Positions 54,741 to 64,000 of a stretch of 64,000 bases of DNA are shown one piece after another. Both the position numbers and the translations under genes were made by a program. Source of the DNA: Eurosta solidaginis (Eukaryota; Arthropoda; Insecta; Diptera; Tephritidae). Location: assembly GCF_040869045.1 (NCBI RefSeq), contig NC_090323.1, forward strand, positions 267,658,392 through 267,722,391, given 5' to 3'. The notes below the pieces were generated by a model. The model did not search any database. It worked only from the letters and a program-made list of their open reading frames with translations, and had not been told where the DNA came from. How positions within the stretch are numbered: position 1 is the first letter of the stretch; the number at the start of each line of letters is the position of its first letter.

Positions 54741-56421
54741 CACTGAAAGAAATGGTGCTAGTAAAATCAACAAATTCGTTCTGTTGTTCTTGACCTAACG
54801 GAGATTCGGTGAAATTGATCGAGTTACGGTTAATTCGACCGAGTTCTTTGTCAAACGAACAAATTAGTTTAGTCATTTCAACAGAAGAGAAATTGTCGCT
54901 CTTTAGTTAACAAAATTCTGTAAAATTGACAGATTCCTGGTCAATCTAACTAATTTTTCGGTTAACATAACTGATCTCACTGGTAATTTCAACAGCGATC
55001 AACAGTCAATATATGAGCAAATTTCAAAGAGAATTTTACGCTCACTGCGCTCTCTACTTTGTACTTATGACGATGGCGCAAGTTGTTAAAAAAAAATACC
55101 AAAATAAGAAAACCACCAAATCGAAAGAACACACAAAATGGGAAAACAACAAAAAACTACAATACAATACAAAACGAAAAACCCTTTTTTGAATTAACTG
55201 TGCAAAAAATTATGAGATACCGGGACACCTATTTATCGGGTACAATTTTTCAACTTCTCCTTCAAGCGAATTGCAAAATTGTGCCCTCTTGTTGCAAAAG
55301 TTTTGTTTGAATGAACAGGATTTTTCCAAAGTTAGTAACATTTTGTTCAAGTTTTTACGAATTTTCACTCACGCCAACGAATTTAATAAGATAATAAAAA
55401 ACATCACATTTTAATGTTGATGTTTCCGACAAAATAAAAGTTTGAGTTGTTTTGGAATCGTTTCAACTTAAAGTGTTACGAAAATTAAACTTGCCGAATT
55501 ACATGTAAAGTTACTCCAGTGGTGAATTACCTTCCTGCGATTTGATTCTTTACTTTTCTATAACTTACAAATTCTCTATTTAAAATGTTGTCTCAAACAT
55601 TTATACAAGTCTTGTTCGAAACAATCAAGTGTGGCAACTACATGCGTGATAAGAAATTGAGAATGAGCTGAGCTGCAATTGAAAGAATTGAGATTCAGGT
55701 TTGTGACTACTATTTTCATTTCTATTTGCAAAGCGAAGTTCAAAACTATAAATTAAATAAATTAAAAAATATAAAATTTTGTGAAAGTGCGTTTAATAAA
55801 ACAAAATAATAAAGTGTATAATGTTTAATGTGTGCCAGCATATTTGATGTAAGCCCAATTGACGTTCGGTTAGTAAGTGCCACCGTGGTGTGATGGTAGC
55901 GTGCTTCGCCTGCCACACCGTATCGCCTCGGTTCGAGCCCCGGGCAAAGCAGCATCAAAATTTTAGAAATAATGTTTTTCAATTAGAAGAAAATTTTTCT
56001 AAGCGGGGTCGCCCCTCGGCAGTGTTTGGCAAGCGCTCCGAGTGTATTTCTGCCATGAAAAGCTCTCAGTGAAAACTCATCTGCCTCGCAGATGCCGTTC
56101 GGAGTCGGCATAAAACATGTAGGTCCCGTCCGGCCAATTTGTAGGGAAAATCAAGAGGAGCACGACGCAAATTGGAAGAGAAGCTCGGCCTTAGATCGCT
56201 TCGTAGGTTATCGCGCCATACATTTATTTATTTATATGGCAACATAGGTACTTTCGTACAAAGCTGTCGCGACAACTTTTTTTGTTCATTTGACTACTAA
56301 AACGGTCAATTACGAATCAATCAGTTGATTCAACATCTTGGTGCGACGGATAAAAATTAACAGAAATTTCGGTTGAATGACCCGTATTTCGGTTGATTTT
56401 ACCAGTCTTTTTCTTTCTGTG
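54741..56421. mobile_element. Inverted-repeat element with TA duplication, hosting a SINE
   Basis: The left end 'cactgaaagaaatggtgcta' and the right end '...ctttttctttctgtg' are inverted repeats, continuing as 'gtaaaatcaac' / 'gttgattttac'. They are flanked by ta at 54739-54740 and 56422-56423. Subterminal sequences rich in 'ggttaattcgac' / 'cggttgaa' repeats occur at both sides. The tRNA-derived SINE at 55879-56235 is inside, so the element without it is about 1.32 kb. There is no transposase ORF. It is a non-autonomous DNA element; the superfamily is uncertain. Confidence 0.7.
55879..56235 (+). mobile_element. tRNA-derived SINE, copy 5 (best preserved)
   Basis: The head 'accgtggtgtgatggtagcg' gives an A box, and 'cggttcgagccccgg' at about 55929-55943 contains a B box, ggttcgagccc, close to consensus, with tRNA-like spacing. 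The body is as in copy 1, and the tail ends catttatttatttat. Its intact boxes and low divergence suggest a recent insertion into the element 54741-56421. The 60-codon frame within it is not a gene. Confidence 0.85.
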
Positions 56422-56716
56422 TAAAAGGTCCGAATTTTTTCGAAAACTTTTTTGAGATTTGTTTGTATAGTTTAACTTACAAAGTTCATCTTAGTTTTTT
56501 CTCAAATTATCGAAAATAAAAATACAAGAATTAAATTGACGAAATTTGATGAAAATGACGACTGCTATTTTCATGTCCGTTGCTTTATCCAATAACAGTC
56601 GTGGTTTTGTTTTTGTTTAAGTGTATACATCTATATTTGCGATTAAAAAGCACGTTTATCGACAATTACATATAGTAGAAGTGTATGGACAATAGTCGAG
56701 ACACAAACCTTTTCGG

Positions 56717-57033
56717 TTGTTGCTGTTGTTGTTGTATTAACGATAAAGACACTCCCCTAAGGATTTGGGGAGTGTTATCGATGTTGATAATCCTTTGCCG
56801 GATATATGTGGATCCAGTACGTTCCGGTAACAACCACCACTAAGGTACTAGCCCGACCATATTAAACCTTCTTGGCCATCCCGCCCTTCATCCTCTAGTT
56901 CCATGAGGAACTTGGGGTCGCCAGAGCCTCGCCTGTTAAATATGTGTATGATACATTCATCATTGTAACAAGATTCCCCGCGCGTAGGTTAGGTTGACAA
57001 TTGGGTTGCGGAAGCTCTGAAGCTATGAATAGA
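56717..57033 (-). mobile_element. (CAA)n-tailed retroposon, copy 4
   Basis: Reverse-orientation copy with its tail at the left (tgttgctgttgttgttg), then 'ggggagtgttatcgatg', 'cctttgccggata', 'ccatgaggaacttggggtcg' and 'ggttgacaattgggtt'. About 30 bases at 56938-56967 are foreign to the other copies and interrupt it. The 5' part is missing. Confidence 0.7.
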
Positions 57034-59489
57034 GATGGGATTGTACCGGGCGTTTACTATTTTTATTGGTAAATTCAAGGAAAATACACGGAATATTCCT
57101 TTTTTGTATCTTTTTTTGGATATTTAAATATCATTTCAATTCAGCAATTAAATTTATAACTCATTTGAAATTTAAAAAAAAAAAACTCGTTTTGATTTTA
57201 AACAAACAACCCAGCAAACACTCGAAGTCAACAATTAGTCTGAAAGGAGTCCGAACTTTGGATCGTTATGAACACATTTAGAAGTCTGAAGTAAACGCTA
57301 TATCTATCACACTCATATTTTGCCTCTAACATAAGTCTTATATATGCCTACTTCCGGTATCATATACGAGCCTTATTGGCCTCATATACTGCTAATTTTG
57401 AGTTCTTTAATTACACTATTTCAGGGGTTTTAGGTAGAATTTTTGACACATATCTGAAGCGGAAAACATAGTTGAGAAAATTGTTGTGATAAAACTCCCA
57501 TGAGGATAAAGTAGAAATGAAATTAATATTAGTTGAATTCAATTTTTATTTCGAAAAAATTGTCGCAGAAAAATTTCTGAGTTTTTATTCCGGAGCTGCC
57601 TACTTTACTAATTTTAATATTTTTCGTTTGTTCATAAATTTGTCAAATTGGAGTCATAAAAGACTTTTAGGTGATAGCATTTTTGAGGCTGATATTTTTC
57701 ACATATTTCTGACCCATATTGAACTCCCGAACTGTAAGCGCTTCGAGAATGTTTATTACGCTAACAAAGCTACCCCTCAAGCATGCCCACGACGCTCATA
57801 ATTTAAGAATCCGAAACGAGTCCAAAATAAGTGGGCAATGTAGCAATCAGAAAAAGTGTCCAAACGCGCAGGAGGGTAAAAGAAAATAAAATTTTTGCCT
57901 TTTATTTAACGGCCTAAAAGCTCCTAAACTAGCCTGCAAAAATTATCATTTATCAAATATTTACGTTCGTCAAAGCGAGCTTGGAACAAATATTGATACA
58001 CTTTGTTACGACAATTTTTCGTTTTAATACAAAATGAATCACATTTGTACATTATTGTTACCCTTGCTATTCTGTTTTTGTATAAGCATCGACGTTTTTC
58101 CGCTCATGGACGGTTCTCGACATTTTTAATGTGACCGCAAAGCTGCCACGCTCTGTCCTGGTGTGTCGAACTATATATGTATGCCCCTAAATAAGCGCTG
58201 ACGATGCCTAATAAATAGGCCAAATAGGAGTCGTATAATCAGAGTTTATTAGCAGAGTATAATATGAGCTCTTTAAAGGCCTTTTAAGACTCATGTCGGA
58301 CTCTTATTTATGTTCAAATGATATATGGACGTTATTAGGCTCATATAGGACGATCGTTGCAAGAAGGGAAATAAATTGGTTTCGGCCTCCCAAATGAGCT
58401 CATAGCTACTTTAAACGCTCCGATTGAGATATTTTTTTTCTGACTCTTTTTGACTTTTTGCTGGGTTAACTAAAATTTTGGCAACGGTATGCATAATCGG
58501 GTAAAGATTTATTAAAAACGCTGGATTACAGATTAAAACTAATTCAACCGATAACCAATGGATAACCAATACATTGCAAGTCGGGTACATTTTGGATTGA
58601 ATTTGTGTGTTTGTTTCCCATATTTTTCAAAAGATTACTTTTTACCTTTTTGGGCAAATATTTGGGCAGTTACCCATTTTTTCCATATATAACCAATTTA
58701 CCGGGTATTTACAGTTTCGATATTTACCCCTTTCCCATCTCTAGCTATGGAGCTTTATATTGTGCTTATATATATAACGATTTTGGTATGCTGTAACCAC
58801 TTTTTATCGATATTCGTTAAACTTTGTGCAGCTGTTGTCGCTAAATTATAGAAAATAGTTTTAAGATTATCAACAGTATTACCTGTATTGAATTTCTCTC
58901 ATGATGGTTTCTTTTCTGACAAATATGTCACGTTCATTCTGCATAATGGCGACTTGTTCGTTTCTCAAAATGTTGCACTGCAATGCTACAAAAGTGCTTT
59001 TCAAAACGAAATGGATGCCGGTTGATATAATGTGTGAAATAAGTTTTGTTCACTGTTATTTTTAATAAACTTATTTTGTGCATGAACTTTTGTAATGTCG
59101 ACATATTTTATGGAAATATGTTCATATGGAAAAGAAAACGCTATAAATTTTCTGAAGATTTTCGCCATCGTTATATAACGAATCGATATGTATAACGATT
59201 TCTGTCTTCAGTAACAAATTTTTAACGATATTCGTTAATCTTTGATCAGCTATAGAAGCCAAATAATTATAGAATATTTTAATTATTTCAACAGCTGCTT
59301 TCCTTCTATTAATGGCCAGATTATGTATGACGCCGTGTATTTATTGCAGTCACTCACATTCACAGTCACCACTATATAATACCAAACATTTCATAAAGGT
59401 ATTTAGGTTTACTGTCACTCGCTGAAGTGAATGAATTCGCCTATGTCTTAAGAATTTTGGTTCACAGAGGAAAAAGTCTCCTTGCGTTA

Positions 59490-59790
59490 TAAAAAATTCG
59501 TCCCTTAATCTCAATTAAATTGTCACCTCAATAGCGATGTCAAAATTAAGTCAGTTAAAATGTCGACAACTCTCATCGCTAAGAGTTAGTGAATTCGCTC
59601 ACTGGAATGCTATTCTTCCATTTAAAATAACAATAATGGTCACCTCGTTAGCCATGTTAAAATTGAGTTAGCGAATAGCACAATCCTTATCGTGAACAAA
59701 AAACTAATTAATTAAAATCTCGAATAATCGCAACGTTAAAATTTAGTGAATTTCACCACTGGTACAAAAAAAATCGTTAAATGTCGTGCC
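59490..59790. repeat. Diverged direct duplication (tcacctc...ttagtgaattc)
   Basis: 59518-59607 and 59638-59765 share 'gtcacctc..tagc.atgt', 'aaaatt.agt.ag' and 'ttagtgaatt.c.cactgg'. It is an old tandem or element duplication with no ORF. Confidence 0.4.
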
Positions 59791-59825
59791 ATCAATTGAG
59801 TCATGCTTCACTCAAATATATTAAT

Positions 59826-60232
59826 AGCCGTGTTTTTTTTTTACACGTAAACGCCTATACGCTTAAACTTTATATGGACTGCTAAGCGTCAAACTTTAAA
59901 TACACCTCTGAAATTGCTGCGCACAAAATGTGTACTAAATTTCAATACGCATTATACTCAGATGTAACTGAAATATGTGTTTTTGTTTCACCCTCTACAC
60001 TAATTCTATGTATTCTATGTGTGTCTACAATTCATCGCAACTGATTTAGCTATATGTTATACCTTATGGCCATCAGAGGGGTGTGTCTCCGCTTTTCGGT
60101 ACACCCTGTGGCTGTAGCTAGTTATTCAACCACTGCCGCTAGATGGGTCTCCTAAGCATTATCTAAGCGAGGATAGGCGTTTTTTTTCACGCGCAAACGT
60201 AAACGTATACGCGTGTATAAAAAAACACGGCT
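59826..60232. mobile_element. 407-bp inverted-repeat element
   Basis: The left 'agccgtgtttttttttt' and right 'aaaaaaacacggct' are inverted repeats that continue as 'tacacgtaaacgcctatacg' against 'cgtatacgcgtgta'. The triplet aat flanks both sides. It is non-coding and MITE-like. Confidence 0.65.
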
Positions 60233-61226
60233 AATATTGCAATCATTTTGTTTTATATTGTAGTCACTATTTTAACAATAACTAAACTACTAAAATATCT
60301 TACTAAACACTAATTATCTCATATGTCTACTAAAATGTAAAAACACTAAATAAATAAATCCACTCTTTAGAAAAATTAAATCAATAAGTTATTTTCACAC
60401 TACCAAGAAAAATTAACTTGCAGCTTGTGTCTGCTTTCCACTAATTTTAATGAAGTATATATACATATACATTAAAGTGTCCGTTACATCGCAATTCTAT
60501 TTTATGTTTATGCCTTGAAAATAAGTAAGAAGAACGATGTATTTACAAGCTATTAACTTTTTGTCACACAAATTTGTTTGGGAGTTAACCTTAATGCAAT
60601 TAAATTATTACATATTTTTATAGTAAATTTAATAGTATCGTTAGCTTCGTGAGCAAAAGTTTTAAATCCACTTTGTATGAAAATTGAGACTTATTTACTT
60701 ACTGAAAGCTCGCGAAACATAAATTACATCACTTACATACACAAAAAACAAAATACCCGATGTATTCTTCTCACTTATTTTTTCGAAATGAAATGAAAAT
60801 GCGTTAAGACAAAAATTTAATATTACATTCTCGAGTTAATGGCGCAATGTGAATGTAATATTGCAAATCCACTTGGATAATAACGGGCAGCGTAATGTTA
60901 ATACATAGTTATCTTGCTGTTGGGTTAAGTACAGCTTTATTTTCCAATAGATTTTTAATGTTTTGTGAAACGTCTGTGAATGCTAATGAGGTTACGGTAA
61001 ATAGTATGACTGAGAAAACTAGCTTTAAACTTTTTTTTTTTGGTTGTGGTCTAGCTCTTAAGCAAATAGTATACTATAATTTCAATGAAAAATAAAAATT
61101 TTTGTCAATTCTCATATACATTTTTTTGAGTGTCACTTAGCGGGATTACACTATAAGGTCCACTTGCAAAAACAGCAACTAATCTTTTTAATTCAGCCAA
61201 GTCAATTGTGAAAATTGCATGAGTTA

Positions 61227-61870
61227 GGCCCGGTTTTTCAGTTCAAGTTCAACTCAGTTTGCCAGTTAAACTACGCTTAAACTTATTCTGCAGTTTTTCA
61301 GTCTACTTTAACTGAAGTTCAAGCTGAGCTGAAGCGGCCGATCTGGCAGGGTTTAAACTCTTAGTTGAGCTATCGGTGATTTGCGTTCGTTCTAAATGGC
61401 CTCGAATAAACCCAATAAGCATTTGGGTTTTAGTACCATTAGAGTTCATGTTGATAACTAGGCATACTTCTAAAATCTGTAGAGTTGTTTCGAAACAGTG
61501 GCTTAACTTGAGAATCATAGTGTACGCAGCAAAAGAGGGAATTTTTTATAAAGCGAAAAATTCTATTACTTAAGTTGAAAAAATGATAGTTCCCAACTTG
61601 TGGCTTTTTGACTGGACTCAAATGTAATATACTACAGTATTTTTACGAAAATAAAATAAAATATATATAATTTATTTTTGATAAATTACGTTTCATTAAT
61701 GCTATCAATCAGGTGTTTACTTCTTACAATAAATAGCTGCTCGCTTTGATGGTACCACCTTGCAGTTTTTTTTTCAACTTCACCTCAACTCTGTTATATC
61801 CAATGTAGGATATCAACTGGAGAAACGTGTTTAATAAGCTTAGCTTAACCAACTACTGAAAACCCGAGCC
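61227..61870. mobile_element. 644-bp inverted-repeat element with TTA duplication
   Basis: The left 'ggcccggtttttcag' and right 'ctgaaaacccgagcc' are inverted repeats with two mismatches in 15, flanked by tta at 61224-61226 and 61871-61873. It matches 40420-41388 in reverse. The TTA duplication and G/C-rich ends point to PIF/Harbinger-type mobilisation (inference). The overlapping short ORFs are by-products. Confidence 0.8.
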
Positions 61871-62049
61871 TTAAACCCCTAATTTGAAGCATTATCATGA
61901 GAGGTTGCGCTCATACTATTTAGACAAATTTAAAAATTAACTCCCGAGTTAAAAAGTTCAGCAAATGCACCTTAAACAACAAAATTTGAAAGTTCATTGG
62001 AGAACATCACGACGAAGATCAATTATAAACGACCTCCAGGTTTAAGAAC

Positions 62050-63010
62050 TGAAAGTAGGATCATTTCTGAATGTTTTTCGGGATTCCGTCAGAATCATTT
62101 CGGCAGCATTTCGGGATCATTTTGGGACCCTTCCGGGAACATTTCTGGATGGTTTTCGGAATACGTGCGGCATATCGTCAGGGTAATGACGGTACTTTTT
62201 CGGGATCATTTTGGGACCCCTTCGGCATCATTTCTGGATAGTTTTCGTTATCCGTCAGGGTCATCGGGGGGTTATTTCGTGTTCATTTTGGGGCGCTTCC
62301 GTAATCATTTCTGGGTGGTCATATCATGACTTTTTCAGGACTATTTCAGGAATCATTTAGGGACCCTTCCGAGATCATTCCCGCATCCGTCAGTGATCCC
62401 GTCATTTCATTTCTGGATGGTTTTCGGGATCCCGTCGGGGTCAATTGAGGACTATTTCGGGATCCTTTGGGTACACTTCAGGGATCATTTCTGTGTGGTT
62501 CTCTGACCACTTGGAGACCCTTCCGGAATAATTTCTGGATGGTTAACGGGATCCCGTCAGGGTAATTTTGGGACTCTTCCGGGCTCATTTCTGGGTAGTT
62601 TGAGGGATCCCGTCGGGGTAATTTCGGGACTATTCCGGGATCATTTGGGGATTTTCCGGTATCATTTTGGATAGTTTTCGGGTTCCGTGTGGGATCCCGT
62701 CTTGGTTATTTCGTGACTTTTTCTGGACTACATTTGTCGGGATCATCGGAGACCTTTCCGGAATCATTTCTGGATAGTTTTTGGGATCCAGTTTTGGTCA
62801 TTTCGTAACTCTTTCTGGATTATATCGGGATCATTTGAGGATCCTTTCGGGATAATTTATGGATGGTTTTCGGAATCCCGTCAGGGTCATTTCGGGATAA
62901 TTTGGGGCTCCTCAGGGATCATTTCTGTATGGTTTTCGGGATTTGTCCGGGATCATTTCGGGACTGATTTGGTATCACTTGGGACCCTACTGTGATCATT
63001 TAAGAACTCT
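62050..63010 (+). repeat. Minisatellite of 'gggatcatttcggga' phrases
   Basis: Nearly 1 kb made of variants of 'cgggatcatt', 'ttgggacccttccgg', 'catttctggatggttttcgg' and 'gatcccgtcagggtcatttc'. A higher-order period of very roughly 100 bases is visible from the 'tctggatggtttt' anchor but is irregular. The 110-codon frame at 61997-62329 reads these repeats and is not a gene. A reverse-orientation relative lies at 8300-8700. Confidence 0.8.
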
Positions 63011-64000
63011 TCGAAACCGGTAGGTCAGCACACATGCCTTTTTCAATTATTAGCTTTTATAGCCATGAACACAGCTTTTTTCGTTTTACTTTTGATTTGT
63101 TAAATGAATCCTGTGACGAACTGTTATAACTATAATTACGCTTTTTGTAATATTTTAACCAACTAAATACCCGAAAAAGCAACACTATTTTCATCTAAAA
63201 AATTCTTTTTGGTTTTAGCTAATTGTAGTTTCACTCCTTCGTTCTGTGAATAGTAACTCCTTCACCCCTGTCATTACAATTAATTTAATTTAAAAACAAA
63301 ATTTTTTTTTAATTCGAAAAAACTGTATTGTACTATTCACGTAAGCGTGCCTTCCAGGTTACCCAGCTCATTTAGTTCTTGTTCAGCCCCATTCATGAAA
63401 GGTATTCCCGTCCTTATTTGTTATTTATTGTTTTAATGCAAACATCATAGCCAGAAATAATTTTATATTTACCTGTACCTGCTGTAGTAGCGGAATATCG
63501 ATAGTTAAATACTATCAATTATCTGTAGTGATGTTTAATACCAATTTCACATACAAACTTAATGGAATAACATTTTTTTAAATGAAATAATAAATTTTTT
63601 CCTCTTCACACAGGGCCACTTCTTCATTAATGAACATTCGCCAGTCTTTTAGAATCCTTCATTAGCCCAACTTGCAAAAGTGGGTAATAAGAATAAGGTA
63701 GCAAATTATAGTGCTGTCCATAGCAAAAAGGCAGTAAAGTGGAAAAAGTAAAATCGGAGAAATATGAAGGGCGATTTTTACGTTGGTTTAACTGAGTATA
63801 TAGATTTATTTGGTACACAAGAAAAATTCAAGAGTATGACCTATTAAAAGACTTGATTCTGGTACATAATTCTTTTCAAAGCCCGAAATTTAACGCGAAC
63901 TGCCTTAACTTTTTGTAAATCTAAGTAAATCTAAGTAAAGAGTAGTAAGAAGTAAAATTAAGTTTACTGTTTTTTTATTTTGTTTTTTTGTTTTTCCATT

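Larger units (their letters stand above)
46884..64000 (+). other. msn: Probable msn intron continuing beyond the window
   Basis: No CNH-domain sequence was found, although the reading frame leaves exon 46883 open through a good donor, so the gene must go on. I infer intron to the window end, with the caveat that small exons may escape notice. 47030-47490, 47640-48450, 49280-49890, 51180-52380, 52950-54730, 57050-59450, 60240-61220 and 63020-64000 show only A/T-rich sequence and microsatellites. Confidence 0.55.

Noticed and set aside
61997..62329. 110-codon ORF rich in Phe, Gly and Ser
   Set aside because: It is a translation of the 62-63 kb minisatellite, and its repeat units explain the composition.

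Overview
The window is eukaryotic nuclear DNA from a higher fly (Cyclorrhapha). The repeat content looks most like a true fruit fly (Tephritidae), but I cannot name a species from sequence alone. It is AT-rich, contains one spliced gene with huge introns, and is otherwise filled with mobile-element remains.

The gene is misshapen (msn), a Ste20-family kinase of the GCK-IV/NIK/TNIK type, on the + strand. Seven consecutive coding exons can be joined in frame with GT-AG junctions: 20580-21024, 21096-21338, 21904-22283, 22354-22557, 31849-32189, 37772-37919 and 45825-46883. Together they give about 940 residues. These cover most of the kinase domain, an acidic/polyQ linker, two proline-rich segments and a long Asn/Ser/Thr-rich linker. 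The first exons (N-terminus and glycine loop) and the C-terminal CNH-domain exons are not seen. I infer that they lie upstream and downstream of the window, so 1-20579 and 46884-64000 are probably intronic.

The introns hold: a 1.7-kb decayed hAT element with a perfect 8-bp target duplication; a solo gypsy-type LTR with a 4-bp duplication; at least nine 5'-truncated LINE fragments; a tRNA-derived SINE family (5 copies); a (CAA)n-tailed retroposon family (4 copies plus fragments, one with a perfect 12-bp duplication); several MITE families, two with TTA and one with TA target duplications; an 11-unit tandem array of an almost invariant 130-bp repeat inside a larger repeat rich in GGGCGTGG boxes; a ~155-bp palindrome-bearing tandem array; and a 'cgggatcatttc' minisatellite at 62-63 kb with an inverted relative at 8.3-8.7 kb.

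Nesting gives relative ages: LINE inside MITE, SINE inside MITE, and SINE or retroposon inside GA-rich tracts. The only candidates for additional genes are a 90-codon acidic ORF at 50831-51103 and a weak coding-like patch near 42.9-43.1 kb. No bacterial genes, rRNA, CRISPR array or complete canonical tRNA were seen.
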